The position numbers and the translations under genes are program-made. Under the pieces are notes generated by a model. That model was given only the letters and a program-made list of their open reading frames with translations, was not told the origin of the DNA and searched no databases. From Candidatus Allofournierella merdigallinarum (GTDB lineage: Bacteria; Bacillota; Clostridia; Oscillospirales; Ruminococcaceae): a stretch of DNA of 47,479 bases. The stretch's first letter is position 1, and each line of letters opens with the position of its first letter. Location: NCBI GenBank assembly GCA_019117205.1, contig DXAC01000107.1:1-47479 (forward strand), given 5' to 3'. Below, in pieces: positions 15,669-25,004 of this stretch.

Positions 15669-16504
15669 ACCTTGTCGCCCAGCAGGGCGGCCACCGCGTC
15701 GGCGGCGCCGGCCAGGGCGTCACCCGCGTAGGTCTCGATGGCGCCGCCGTCGGCGCAGGCGGTGAGCCGGGGGTCCAGCGGCATCCTGGCCAGCACGTTC
15801 ACCCCGAATTTCGCGGCGATCTCGTCCAGATGGCTGTCGCCGAACACCGGGATCTTCTTACCGCAGTCGGGGCAGACCAGGTAGCTCATGTTTTCCACCA
15901 CGCCCAGGATGGGCACGTTCATCAGCTGGGCCATCTTCACCGCCTTGCCCACGATCATGCTCACCAGCTCCTGGGGGCTGGTCACCACCACGATGCCGTC
16001 CACCGGCAGGGTCTGGAACACGGTCAGGGGCACGTCGCCGGTGCCCGGAGGCATGTCCACGAACAGGAAATCCACGTCTTTCCAGATGACCTCCTGCCAG
16101 AACTGCTTCACCGCCCCGGCGATCACCGGGCCGCGCCAGACCACCGGGTCCTCTTCGTTCTCCAAAAGCAGGTTTACGCTCATCACGTCGATGCCGGTGC
16201 GGCTCTGGATGGGCCAGATGCCGTTTTCATCCCCCAGCGCCCGACCGTGGATGCCGAAGAGCTTGGGGATGGAGGGGCCGGTGATGTCGGCGTCCAGCAC
16301 GCCCACCCGGTAGCCCCGGCGGCGCATCTCCACCGCCAGCAGGGCGCTGGTCATGCTCTTGCCCACGCCGCCCTTGCCGCTGACCACGCCGATCACCTTT
16401 TTGATGCTGCTCAGCTGGTGGGGCGGCTCGTGGAAGTCCTGGGGGTCCTTGCGGCTGGCGCAGTTGGCGGAACAGCTGCTGCAATCATGGGTGCATTCGC
16501 TCAT
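15665..16504 (-). CDS. Mrp/NBP35-type iron-sulfur carrier ATPase
   Basis: The 279-aa product is a P-loop ATPase of the Mrp/ApbC/NBP35 family, which carries Fe-S clusters to target proteins. The Walker A motif is GKGGVGKS (43-50), and the family signature DVDFLFVDMPPGTGDVPLT is present. An N-terminal cysteine cluster (C4, C8, C11, C15) resembles that of eukaryotic NBP35, and CPDC near residue 220 is the cluster-bridging CxxC. Translated from AAAGGAG. Upstream on the same strand is the GtrII-like gene (50-base gap), which does not look functionally related. Confidence 0.93.
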   Translation of the reverse strand: MSECTHDCSSCSANCASRKDPQDFHEPPHQLSSIKKVIGVVSGKGGVGKSMTSALLAVEMRRRGYRVGVLDADITGPSIPKLFGIHGRALGDENGIWPIQSRTGIDVMSVNLLLENEEDPVVWRGPVIAGAVKQFWQEVIWKDVDFLFVDMPPGTGDVPLTVFQTLPVDGIVVVTSPQELVSMIVGKAVKMAQLMNVPILGVVENMSYLVCPDCGKKIPVFGDSHLDEIAAKFGVNVLARMPLDPRLTACADGGAIETYAGDALAGAADAVAALLGDKV

Positions 16505-16553
16505 TGGTTTTTCTCTCCTTTGGTATCTGAATCAACAAAATGATACAGGCGTT

Positions 16554-18191
16554 TTAGAACACGACGAGAAGATACCCGTCTTGCGCAGTCACGCTCCCAT
16601 CGGGCAGTGTGGCAGCAATGTTTTCTGCGGCCATCTGAGTTTGCTGGCCAGCAGGAATACATGGACGGCCTATCTCATCCATAAGAATATACATTTGCTC
16701 GTTTGTGCCGAAAGCGACTTGCGCCCAATTGACTACAAGAGTCATGGGGCTGCCATAACGATACAACTCACCCAGCGGACCGCCAAGAGCTAAACTGATG
16801 AAGTAAGCCGCAGAATAAGAGGGGGTGTTGAGCGGGATCAGCGCTTGGTCGTGAAGTTCAGGCGATAACTCCAATTCTCCACAAAATGCGACAGGAAGCT
16901 CTCGGGATGGATCAAGTTTATCCAATTGAGAAGCTACATCCTGCAAGATACCTTCTTCATAATGCCACCGGGCACGATTGAACAAAAAGGTCTGGTTCAA
17001 ACTGACCCCTTCAATGACCAGTATGAAAACCGACAAAAGAAGCGCAAGAATCCGTTTCCAGTTTGTTTGGCGAAGATATGGTTCAAGTACAAGCCAGGCG
17101 ACAAAGGGAACGAAAACGGCAAAACTTTGTGTCAAGCGGGCCAACTGAGAACCGGTGCCCTGTAAAATCCCAATTGCAAATTGCGACAGGATAAGCCCGA
17201 AAGACAATAAAACATGACCTGCTCCCCGGCGGATGCGGAAAAGACGTATCAGTAAGGCCAGGCAGGCAAGGTCCAACAGTGCGATGGCGGCAACAGAGAA
17301 GAACAAAGCCACATAGTTGTTTGCCCATTCCCGGAAGAAAATCAGAAGGGCGTCCTTTACCGAGGCACGATTAAACCAATAGATGCTGGTGGCTGAGGTC
17401 GTGTTTTCGCCACTCACACCAAAGATGAGCGCGAGAAGAGAAGAAACACCCTTTCGCAGGACGATAGCAAGGGCGAGTGGCCAGACTCCCCGGATTACCA
17501 TGCCAACAACGCGCGGAATTGAAAGAGGTGAGATATTGTCGCTTTCTGCAATCAGCAGCAGAAAGGCAAAAACGAGGGAGAGCCAGACCGCGGCAAAAGA
17601 TTCATAGGTTCCAAGGGCGAAGCAAAGACAGACGGCAGCGCCTAGAGCACCAGGAATGCCGACACGCCAGCCTTGGGAAATGTGGCCCGTGGAAAATGCC
17701 AACGCGGTTGCGCAAAGAAAGAAACACAACCCCATTCCGCACAAGCTTGAAAACATCAGTATCTCAGCATGATACGGCCAAAGGCACATAGCTCCCACGA
17801 AAAGAAGTGAGGAGAAGACTGATGCGGAACGATGTGCGGCCAGATTTAAAATGCTGACGAGCAAAAGTGCGGCAAGTGCAAGAAAAACAGCAGCAAAAAC
17901 TTCCGGCCAAAATCTTTGATAGCGCATAATGCCGGTAGTGGCCTGCAACAGCCAGGTGGTGAATCGCCCTTGACGAAGGAATTCACCGCTGTCCTGATAA
18001 ACGTTCAGTGCAAGATCATCCATGTCCAGCGCGGGAACCAATGCTGCATAACCATAGCCGGCCAAAAGGATAACAAGGGTACCGAGAATGACCGACGGGC
18101 GGGCAACACGATAAAAAGAACGACGGATGTCAGCAAAGCTGTATCCAATCAATTCAGCAGCGGTGTTGGAAGAAAGATGCTCTTTGCGCAT
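16554..18191 (-). CDS. GtrII-like membrane glycosyltransferase
   Basis: The 545-aa product has a short cytoplasmic N-terminus, then about a dozen hydrophobic helices up to residue 410, and a soluble C-terminal domain. It resembles the Glucos_trans_II (GtrII) family, which moves glucosyl residues from polyprenyl-phosphate to surface glycans; a conserved-looking DMDDLALN loop after the first helix would hold the acidic catalytic residues. The start at 18191 follows AAAGGAG; the frame runs on into punA but the extra part is not coding. G+C is close to 50% by eye, against about 70% on both sides, and AT-rich codons are common, so this gene looks acquired. No cognate flippase or polyprenyl-glucose synthase lies next to it. 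Confidence 0.78.
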   Translation of the reverse strand: MRKEHLSSNTAAELIGYSFADIRRSFYRVARPSVILGTLVILLAGYGYAALVPALDMDDLALNVYQDSGEFLRQGRFTTWLLQATTGIMRYQRFWPEVFAAVFLALAALLLVSILNLAAHRSASVFSSLLFVGAMCLWPYHAEILMFSSLCGMGLCFFLCATALAFSTGHISQGWRVGIPGALGAAVCLCFALGTYESFAAVWLSLVFAFLLLIAESDNISPLSIPRVVGMVIRGVWPLALAIVLRKGVSSLLALIFGVSGENTTSATSIYWFNRASVKDALLIFFREWANNYVALFFSVAAIALLDLACLALLIRLFRIRRGAGHVLLSFGLILSQFAIGILQGTGSQLARLTQSFAVFVPFVAWLVLEPYLRQTNWKRILALLLSVFILVIEGVSLNQTFLFNRARWHYEEGILQDVASQLDKLDPSRELPVAFCGELELSPELHDQALIPLNTPSYSAAYFISLALGGPLGELYRYGSPMTLVVNWAQVAFGTNEQMYILMDEIGRPCIPAGQQTQMAAENIAATLPDGSVTAQDGYLLVVF

Positions 18192-18225
18192 AAGGTATAT
18201 ACTCCTTTGAAGTTGTGAACAAGGC

Positions 18226-19038
18226 TCACAGCTTCGCCACGACGCCCTCCACCAGGTCCTGCAGGACCTGGGCGCGCCGGTCGGCGATGGCGATGACTTC
18301 GTCTCCCGAAAGCTTCTTCTTTTCAATGCCCGCCGCCATGTTGGTGATCAGGCTGATGGCCAGCACCGGCAGGCCGCAGTGGCTGGCGGCGATGACCTCC
18401 GGCACGGTGGACATACCCACCGCGTCCGCGCCAAGGGTGCGGAACGCCCGGATCTCCGCCGGGGTCTCGTAGCTGGGGCCCATGTAGCCAAGATACACCC
18501 CGGTGCGCAGGGGCACCCCCTGCCCGGCGGCCACCTCCTGCGCCAGCTGGCGCAAAGCGGGGGTGTAGGCAAAGGTCATGTCGCAAAAGCGGGGGCCCAC
18601 TTCCTCGTCGTTGGGGCCGGTGAGGGGGTTGCGGCCCATGAAGTTGATGTGGTCCTCGATGAGCATCAGATCGCCCACCGCAAACTCCAGGTTCACGCCG
18701 CCGGCGGCGTTGGTGAGGATGAGGGCTTCGATGCCTAGCTCCTTCATCACCCGCACGGGGAAGACGATGTCCTCCATGGAATGGCCCTCGTAAAAGTGCA
18801 GCCGGCCCTGCATGCACAGCACCTGCCTGCCCGCCAAACGCCCGGCCACAAAGCGCCCGGCATGGCCCGGCGCGGTGGACGCCACAAAACCGGGGATCTC
18901 GGAATAGGGGATGTAAACCGGGCTTTCCAGCCGGCCGGCAAGGCCGCCCAGGCCGCTGCCCAGCACCAGCCCCACCTGGGGCGCGGCGGGCAGGCGCTGC
19001 CGCAGGCAGTCCGCCGCGAGACGGATCTTTTCGATCAT
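18226..19038 (-). CDS. punA: Purine-nucleoside phosphorylase, family I
   Basis: The 270-aa product splits purine nucleosides with phosphate into base and ribose-1-phosphate. Family motifs are GSGLGGLAGR (phosphate loop), GRLHFYEGH, TNAAGGVN and MSTVPEVIAA. Length and motifs fit the trimeric, guanosine/inosine-preferring type (PunA/XapA). Start at 19038 after GGAGGTATTG. First gene of the minus-strand set punA - GtrII-like - mrp - 41-aa peptide; whether they share one transcript is uncertain, since the second gene is compositionally foreign. Confidence 0.93.
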   Translation of the reverse strand: MIEKIRLAADCLRQRLPAAPQVGLVLGSGLGGLAGRLESPVYIPYSEIPGFVASTAPGHAGRFVAGRLAGRQVLCMQGRLHFYEGHSMEDIVFPVRVMKELGIEALILTNAAGGVNLEFAVGDLMLIEDHINFMGRNPLTGPNDEEVGPRFCDMTFAYTPALRQLAQEVAAGQGVPLRTGVYLGYMGPSYETPAEIRAFRTLGADAVGMSTVPEVIAASHCGLPVLAISLITNMAAGIEKKKLSGDEVIAIADRRAQVLQDLVEGVVAKL

Positions 19039-19168
19039 AGCAATACCTCCCTGTTTCGGTCTCCTTAATAGTAGCACAAACCCGCCGGGAAGAAAAGGGC
19101 GGCGGGGCATACTTTTCGCGCCGGGGCGCATAAGCATGGGAGAACGGAGAAAAAGGGAGGGCGAGGCC

Positions 19169-20719
19169 ATGGCCGGGGTGCGCGTCTATCTGAAAAACGC
19201 GGCCATCCTCACCGCCACCGGCCTGGTGCTGCGGGCGGCGGGCATGGTGCTGCGGGTCTATGTGGCGGGGCTGCTGGGGGCCGGCGGCATGGGATTGTAT
19301 CAGCTGATCTTCAGCGCCTACGGCCTGGCGGCCACGGCGGCCACCGCCGGCGTGTCGGTGGCCGCCACCCGGCTGGCCGCCGAGGAGCTGGCCCGCCTTG
19401 TGCCCGGCCGGGCCGCCGGGGTGATGGGGCAGCTCATCCGCCTCGCCGGGTGGCTGGGGATGGCGGCGGCCGTCGCCCAGGCGGCGCTGGCGGTGCCGGT
19501 GGCCCGGTATGCCCTGGGGGATATGCGGGCCGTGCCCAGCCTTGTGGTGCTGGCCCCCAGCCTGCCCTTTATGGCGCTGGCGTCGGTGTACAGGGGATAC
19601 TTCTTCGCCCGGCAGAAAGTGGGCCCCGGGGTGAAGAGCCAGCTTCTGGAGCAGGCGGTGCGGATGGGCCTCACGCTGGCGGTGCTGCCGGCGGCGGGCG
19701 GCTGGGACGCGGCGTGGACCTGCGCGGCGCTGGTGGGGGCCAACACCCTCAGCGAGGCGCTGGCCGCGCTGGCGCTGGGCTGGGACTGGCGGCGGGACAC
19801 CCGGCGGGTGTTCGGCGCTGCCGCCTCCGCCGCCCCTGCCGGCACCGGCCGGCGCATCCGGCAGATCTTTGCGCCCATCGAGGCGGGCCGCTGCCTGGAC
19901 AGCGCCCTGCACACGGCGGAGAACATGCTGGTGCCCGCCTGCCTGCTGGCCTACCTTGCCAGCCGGGAGGAGAGCCTGGCCCAGTTCGGCGCCCTGAAAG
20001 GCATGGCCATGCCGGTGCTGCTGTTCCCCTTTTCCTTTTTGACGCCGCTGGCAACCCTGCTGCTGCCGGAGGTTACCCGCGCCCACATCCTGGGGTGGCG
20101 GGAGCGGCTGGAGACGCTGGTGGGCCGCATCATGCTGTTCACAAACCTGTTCTCGGTGCTGGCGGGGGGCCTCATCGCCCTGAACGCCTACCCCCTGGCC
20201 CGGCTGCTCTACCACGACGAGAGCGTGGGCCTCTATCTGCTGACGCTGGCCCCGGTGCTGCCCGGCATGTACCTGGACGCCATGGGAGACTCCATCCTGA
20301 AAGGGCTGGGGGAGGAGGTGGCCACGTTCCGGTACAGCATCTGGGACTCGGTGCTCCGCATCGCGCTGGCGCTGGCTCTCATGCCCTGTTTCGGCATGGC
20401 GGGCTTCCTGGTGGTGATGTGGGTCTCCAACGTGACCTCGGCGCTGCTGAACATCTTCCGCATCGAAAAGGTCAGCGGCATCCCCACCCGCTGGTTCGGC
20501 TGGTTTTTCCAGCCGGCGCTGCTCTTTGCCGCCGCCGCGGCGGTGGGCCAGAGCCTGGTGCGGCTGGCGTGCCCGGCCGGCGACCTGGCGCGGGTGGCCC
20601 TGAGCGTGAGCCTCACCGGCGGGCTGTTCTGCCTGTTTTTGCTGCCCCTTGGCCCCGGGCGGCAGCTGCGGGCCATGCTGGCGGAAAAGCCCCGGCCCGC
20701 CCCGGTGGCACAAAAATGA
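19169..20719 (+). CDS. MurJ/SpoVB-type polysaccharide flippase family protein
   Basis: The 516-aa product is almost entirely membrane helices (about 13-14) with the MOP-flippase layout: an N-terminal bundle starting YLKNAAILTATGLVLRAAGM, a second half around MPVLLFPFSFLTPLATLLLPEVT, and DAMGDSILKGLG as in SpoVB/Stage V proteins. These proteins move lipid-linked sugars across the membrane, in SpoVB during spore cortex synthesis. Start at 19169 after GGGAGG; an ATG 33 bases earlier lacks a ribosome binding site. No other sporulation gene is nearby, so it may serve general wall or glycan export. Confidence 0.87.
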   Translation: MAGVRVYLKNAAILTATGLVLRAAGMVLRVYVAGLLGAGGMGLYQLIFSAYGLAATAATAGVSVAATRLAAEELARLVPGRAAGVMGQLIRLAGWLGMAAAVAQAALAVPVARYALGDMRAVPSLVVLAPSLPFMALASVYRGYFFARQKVGPGVKSQLLEQAVRMGLTLAVLPAAGGWDAAWTCAALVGANTLSEALAALALGWDWRRDTRRVFGAAASAAPAGTGRRIRQIFAPIEAGRCLDSALHTAENMLVPACLLAYLASREESLAQFGALKGMAMPVLLFPFSFLTPLATLLLPEVTRAHILGWRERLETLVGRIMLFTNLFSVLAGGLIALNAYPLARLLYHDESVGLYLLTLAPVLPGMYLDAMGDSILKGLGEEVATFRYSIWDSVLRIALALALMPCFGMAGFLVVMWVSNVTSALLNIFRIEKVSGIPTRWFGWFFQPALLFAAAAAVGQSLVRLACPAGDLARVALSVSLTGGLFCLFLLPLGPGRQLRAMLAEKPRPAPVAQK

Positions 20720-20720
20720 G

Positions 20721-20774
20721 GGAACGCGGCGTTTTCCGTGCCCGGCTCCTGCCGGGGCGTAAACGCCGCGTTCC
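20721..20774. terminator. Long two-tier hairpin between flippase and mtaB
   Basis: A 14-bp outer stem (20721-20734 with 20761-20774) encloses a 6-bp inner stem (CCCGGC/GCCGGG). The minus-strand side is followed by CTCATTTTT. It probably ends both convergent genes. Confidence 0.65.
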
Positions 20775-20812
20775 TCCGTGTGTTTTCTTGTTTTGGCTGC
20801 AAAGCCGTCCGC

Positions 20813-22129
20813 TCACAGCACCTCGGCCCAGGCGTTCTCTCCGTCCCAGCCCACAAGGCGCACCCGCACGGCCTGCCCAGGGGCCAGTCCGCGCCCCTTT
20901 ACCACCGTTGGCAGATACAGCCGGGTGTAGCCGGTGAGCAGGTTTCCCGAAAGCCGCTGCTCCAGCAGCACCGTCTCCTCGCCGCCGACCATCTCTTGGG
21001 CCAGATCGTCCCGCACCTGGTCCGCCGCCCGCTGCATCCGGTGCACCCGGTCGGCCTTTTCCGCCTCGGTGAGCTGGCCGGGAAAGTCCGCCGCCGGCGT
21101 GCCCGCCCGGCGGGAGTAGGGGAATACATGCACCTTTAAAAACCGCCGGGCGCGCACAAAGGCGAGGCTTTCGGCAAACTCCGCCTCGCTCTCGCCGGGA
21201 AAACCCACGATCACGTCGGTGGTGAAGCTGGCGGCGCCGCCGTAGGCCGCCCGCAGCTTTTCCACCACAAGAGCGTACTCTTCGGCGGTGTACACCCGGC
21301 GCATCCGGCGCAGGGTGGCGGTGCAGCCGCTTTGCAGCGAGAGATGGAACTGGGGACACAGCTCTTTCACCGCCGCCATCCGGGCGATGGACCCATCGTC
21401 CAGCAGGTCCGGCTCCAGGCTGCCCAGCCGAATCCGCTCGATGCCCTCCACCGCCGCCGCGGCCTCGATCAGGCTCACCAGGTCGGTGCCGGTGTCCTTG
21501 CCGTAGCCGGGCAGGTTGATGCCGGTGAGCACTACCTCCTTGTAGCCGGCGGCGGCCAGGGCGGCCAGCTCCTCCAGCACACTGGCCTCGGCCCGGCTGC
21601 GGCTGGCCCCCCGGGCCCGGGGGATGACACAGTAGGCGCAGCGGCGGTCGCACCCGTCCTGCACCTTGACAAATGCCCTGGTGTGGCCGCCCGGCCCGGC
21701 GTCCGGGGCGCGCAGGCCCGTGTCCGCGGTGAAGAGCTCCTCAAACCGCTCGCCCTTTTCGTGTGGGCGGATGTCCACCACCCGCTCGCCGCTTTCCAGC
21801 GCCTTTTGAATGTCCTGCAAAAGGGCGGCGCGGCCCACGTTGCCCACCACCACGTCCGCCTCGGCCAGCGCGGCGGCCTTTTCCGGAAACGCCTGGGGGT
21901 AGCAGCCGGCCAGCACGGTCACCGCGCCGGGGTTTTTCCGCTTGGCCCGCCGCAGCCACTGGCGGCTCTTTTTGTCCCCCTCGGCGGTAACGGTGCAGCT
22001 GTTCACCACATACACGTCGGCTTCGCCGTCTTTGGCCAGGGTGTAGCCCTGGCGCAAGAACAGCCGTTCCAGCGCCGCCGTCTCGTTCTGGTTCACCTTG
22101 CAGCCAAGGGTGTAAAAGCTCACACGCAT
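20813..22129 (-). CDS. mtaB: tRNA t6A37 methylthiotransferase
   Basis: The 438-aa radical-SAM enzyme adds a methylthio group to N6-threonylcarbamoyladenosine at position 37 of ANN-decoding tRNAs. The UPF0004 domain supplies C10, C45 and C76 for the auxiliary cluster, the radical-SAM cluster motif is C160-x3-C164-x2-C167, and a C-terminal TRAM domain (about 375-438) binds tRNA. The N-terminus MRVSFYTLGCKVNQNE is diagnostic for MtaB over MiaB or RimO. Start at 22129 after AAAGGAG. Single gene with its own promoter. Confidence 0.95.
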   Translation of the reverse strand: MRVSFYTLGCKVNQNETAALERLFLRQGYTLAKDGEADVYVVNSCTVTAEGDKKSRQWLRRAKRKNPGAVTVLAGCYPQAFPEKAAALAEADVVVGNVGRAALLQDIQKALESGERVVDIRPHEKGERFEELFTADTGLRAPDAGPGGHTRAFVKVQDGCDRRCAYCVIPRARGASRSRAEASVLEELAALAAAGYKEVVLTGINLPGYGKDTGTDLVSLIEAAAAVEGIERIRLGSLEPDLLDDGSIARMAAVKELCPQFHLSLQSGCTATLRRMRRVYTAEEYALVVEKLRAAYGGAASFTTDVIVGFPGESEAEFAESLAFVRARRFLKVHVFPYSRRAGTPAADFPGQLTEAEKADRVHRMQRAADQVRDDLAQEMVGGEETVLLEQRLSGNLLTGYTRLYLPTVVKGRGLAPGQAVRVRLVGWDGENAWAEVL

Positions 22130-22178
22130 GGGGGCAGTCTCCTTTTCTTTGCCCGAAAGGGCGGGATGTTCTCCCGCT

Positions 22179-22207
22179 ATTATACGGCCCGGCGGACAAA
22201 ATCGCAA
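22179..22207 (-). promoter_or_regulatory. Promoter of mtaB
   Basis: On the minus strand TTGCGA (22207-22202) and TATAAT (22184-22179) are 17 bases apart, 50 bases before the start codon. Confidence 0.75.
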
Positions 22208-22295
22208 GGGCGCGGGCCATATCCGCGCCGGCCGCGGCATATACATACCACTGAAAAACCGGGCCCGGGGCCCTTACAGAGAGGAAGATGCTCCC

Positions 22296-23468
22296 ATGTT
22301 GAAAAAACGACTGCCCGCCCTGGTGCTGAGCCTGGTGCTGGCGCTGGCGGCCTGCCCGGCCGCCTTTGCCGAGCCGCTGCAAAGCGGGCGCTTTCCCTTG
22401 CCGGATTTCGACGTGCCCTGCCGGGCGGCGGTGCTCATCGACGTGTCCAGCGGCGAGGTGCTCTACGAAAAGCAGCCGGACACCCAGATGCCCATCGCCT
22501 CCATCACCAAGGTGATGACCCTGCTGCTCACCTTTGAGGCGCTGGACGCGGGCAAGGTGAGCCTGCAGGACACGGTGCCCGTCTCCGACCACGCCTACGG
22601 CATGGGCGGCAGCCAGATCTGGCTGGAGCCGGGGGAGGTCTTTACCCTGGAGGAGATGATCAAGGCGGTGTGCGTGGCCAGCGCCAACGACGCGGCGGTG
22701 GCCCTGGCGGAGTTCATCGGCGGCTCCGAGCCCGCCTTTGCCGAGATGATGAACCAGAAAGCGGCGGGGCTGGGCATGACGAACACCACCTTTAAAAACG
22801 CCTGCGGCCTGGACGAGGAGGGGCATCTTTCCACCGCCCGGGACGTGGCCATCATGAGCCGGGAGATGCTGCTGGCCCACCCCAACATCACCGACTACAC
22901 CACCATCTGGATGGACACGCTCCGGGGCGGGGCGACCCAGCTTTTGAACACCAACAAGCTGCTCAAGCGCTACCAGGGCATCACCGGCCTCAAGACCGGC
23001 ACCACCAGCGGCGCGGGGGTGTGCATCGCCGCCAGCGCCAGCCGGGACGGGCTGGACCTGCTGGCGGTGGTGCTGGGGGCGGCCTCCAGCGGCGAGCGGT
23101 TCGACGCCGCCACCGCCCTGCTGGACTACGGCTTTGCCAACTTTGAAAACGCCGCCGCCCCCCTGCCGGAAAACGCCCCCGCCAGCCTGCCGGTGAGCGG
23201 CGGGGCCCGGGAGGCGGTGGAGCTGCGCTATCAGCTGCCGGAAAAGCTGCTGGTGAAAAAGGGCGAGGGCGCCTCGCTCACCACCGCGCTGGACCTGCCC
23301 GACCGGCTCACCGCGCCCCTGGCCGACGGCCAGCAGGTGGGCACGGTGACGGTATACGCCGGCGAAACGGCCCTGGGCGCCTGGCCGGTGTGCGCCGCCC
23401 AGGAGGTTGCCCCCATGACCGTGCGGCTGGCTTTCGAGCGGATGCTGGCCGGCCTGCTGGCCCACTGA
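22296..23468 (+). CDS. D-alanyl-D-alanine carboxypeptidase (peptidase S11)
   Basis: The 390-aa product is a low-molecular-weight penicillin-binding protein that trims the terminal D-Ala of peptidoglycan stem peptides. A signal peptide (MLKKRLPALVLSLVLALAAC, cleavage near AFA) leads into the catalytic domain with SxxK at 69-72 (SITK), SAN at 129-131 and KTG at 233-235. The C-terminal 100 residues form the PBP5-type beta domain. The extreme C-terminus (FERMLAGLLAH) is a short possible amphipathic anchor. It resembles DacF/DacB. The start at 22296 follows GAGGAAG; the upstream open frame overlaps the mtaB leader. Confidence 0.93.
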   Translation: MLKKRLPALVLSLVLALAACPAAFAEPLQSGRFPLPDFDVPCRAAVLIDVSSGEVLYEKQPDTQMPIASITKVMTLLLTFEALDAGKVSLQDTVPVSDHAYGMGGSQIWLEPGEVFTLEEMIKAVCVASANDAAVALAEFIGGSEPAFAEMMNQKAAGLGMTNTTFKNACGLDEEGHLSTARDVAIMSREMLLAHPNITDYTTIWMDTLRGGATQLLNTNKLLKRYQGITGLKTGTTSGAGVCIAASASRDGLDLLAVVLGAASSGERFDAATALLDYGFANFENAAAPLPENAPASLPVSGGAREAVELRYQLPEKLLVKKGEGASLTTALDLPDRLTAPLADGQQVGTVTVYAGETALGAWPVCAAQEVAPMTVRLAFERMLAGLLAH

Positions 23469-23506
23469 ACGCGCCGCCGATTTTTTGGCAAAACCCCCGC
23501 TTCACC

Positions 23507-23535
23507 TTGACTTTGCAGCGGCAAAACGGTATAGT
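23507..23535 (+). promoter_or_regulatory. Promoter of pgi
   Basis: TTGACT (23507-23512) and TATAGT (23530-23535) are 17 bases apart. Confidence 0.78.
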
Positions 23536-23606
23536 TATTACAAACACAGAGGGCCCGCTGCAACGGCGCGGGCCACGGTCAAAGACAAGCGATGGGGGAA
23601 GCAGGC

Positions 23607-24941
23607 ATGAGCGTGAAATTCAACGGAAAACACCTGAAAGGCTTTGTGAACGAGGCCGAATGGGGCGCCATCTGGCCCCAGGTGGAAACGGCCCACAAGC
23701 TGCTGGAAAGCCGCACCGGCCCCGGCAACGATTTTCTGGGCTGGGTGGACCTGCCGGTAGACTATGACAAGGAGGAGTTCGCCCGCATCAAGGCGGCCGC
23801 CGCCAAGATCTGTGCCGACTCCGACGTGCTGGTGGTCATCGGCATCGGCGGTTCCTATCTGGGCGCCCGGGCGGCCATCGAGGCTATCAAGGGCCAGATG
23901 TACAACTGCACCTGCAAAAACACCCCGCAGATCTTCTTCGCCGGCAACTCCATCTCGCCGGCCTACCTCAACGACATCCTGGCCTGCTGTGAGGGCAAGC
24001 GGGTGAGCGTCAACGTGATCTCCAAGTCCGGCACCACCACCGAGCCGGCCCTGGCGTTCCGGGTGTTCAAGAAATACCTGGAGGAGCGCTACGGCAAGGA
24101 GGAGGCCAAAAACCGCATCTACGCCACCACCGACAAGGCCCGGGGCACCCTGAAAAAGCAGGCGGACGACGAGGGCTGGCCCACCTTTGTGGTGCCCGAC
24201 GACGTGGGCGGGCGCTATTCCGTGCTCACCGCGGTGGGCCTGCTGCCCATCGCCTGCGCCGGCTGCGACATCGACGCGCTGATGCAGGGCGCGGCGGACG
24301 CCCGGGCCGCCTACTCCGTGTGCACCCCGGACAACGACTGCTACAAATACGCCGCCGCCCGCAACATTTTGTACCGCAAGGGCAAGAGCGTTGAATTGAT
24401 GGCCGCCTACGAGCCCAACTTTACCATGATGAACGAGTGGTACAAGCAGCTCTACGGCGAGAGCGAGGGCAAGGACAACAAGGGCCTGATGCCCACCAGC
24501 GTCATCTTCTCCACCGACCTGCACAGCATGGGCCAGTTCGTCCAGGAGGGCGCGCGGGTCATGTTCGAGACGGTGGTGAACATCGCCGCCCCCGCAAAGG
24601 ACCTGTTCATCGAGCAGGACGCCGAAAACCTGGACGGGCTGAACTTCCTGGCCGGCCAGAACATGAGCGTGGTCAACCAGAAAGCGATGCAGGGCACCGT
24701 GCTGGCCCACACCGACGGCCGGGTGCCCAACATCCTGCTGGAGGTGCCCAGCCTTTCCGAGTACGACCTGGGCTGGCTGATCTACTTCTTCGAGCGGGCC
24801 TGCGCCATCAGCGGTTATCTGCTGGGGGTCAATCCCTTTGACCAGCCGGGCGTGGAGAGCTACAAGAAGAACATGTTCGCCCTGCTGGGCAAGCCCGGCT
24901 ATGAGGACCGCAAGGCCGAACTGGAAGCGAAGCTCCAATAA
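23607..24941 (+). CDS. pgi: Glucose-6-phosphate isomerase
   Basis: The 444-aa product interconverts glucose-6-phosphate and fructose-6-phosphate in the cytosol. It has the sugar-isomerase repeats [12 protein letters not shown] and [13 protein letters not shown], and a length typical of the short Firmicutes enzymes. I chose the ATG at 23607 (MSVKFNG) because GGGGGAAG lies six bases before it; an ATG at 23592 has no ribosome binding site. It has its own promoter, and the next gene follows after 63 bases. Confidence 0.96.
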   Translation: MSVKFNGKHLKGFVNEAEWGAIWPQVETAHKLLESRTGPGNDFLGWVDLPVDYDKEEFARIKAAAAKICADSDVLVVIGIGGSYLGARAAIEAIKGQMYNCTCKNTPQIFFAGNSISPAYLNDILACCEGKRVSVNVISKSGTTTEPALAFRVFKKYLEERYGKEEAKNRIYATTDKARGTLKKQADDEGWPTFVVPDDVGGRYSVLTAVGLLPIACAGCDIDALMQGAADARAAYSVCTPDNDCYKYAAARNILYRKGKSVELMAAYEPNFTMMNEWYKQLYGESEGKDNKGLMPTSVIFSTDLHSMGQFVQEGARVMFETVVNIAAPAKDLFIEQDAENLDGLNFLAGQNMSVVNQKAMQGTVLAHTDGRVPNILLEVPSLSEYDLGWLIYFFERACAISGYLLGVNPFDQPGVESYKKNMFALLGKPGYEDRKAELEAKLQ

Positions 24942-25004
24942 CAATGCCGTAAGGGTCCGGGCCCATCCGCCCGCACCCCCGAAAATAAAGGAGGTACCCT
25001 CTCT

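Noticed and set aside
12196-15723. A 1175-codon open frame opposite the copper genes
   Set aside because: Same cause: stop-poor antisense frame of GC-rich genes. Composition is Gly/His/Ala/Pro/Arg-rich, as expected of shadow frames.
19039-19168. Purine riboswitch in front of punA
   Set aside because: The 130-base gap shows no purine-riboswitch core and is shared with the divergent flippase gene; punA has only a short leader.
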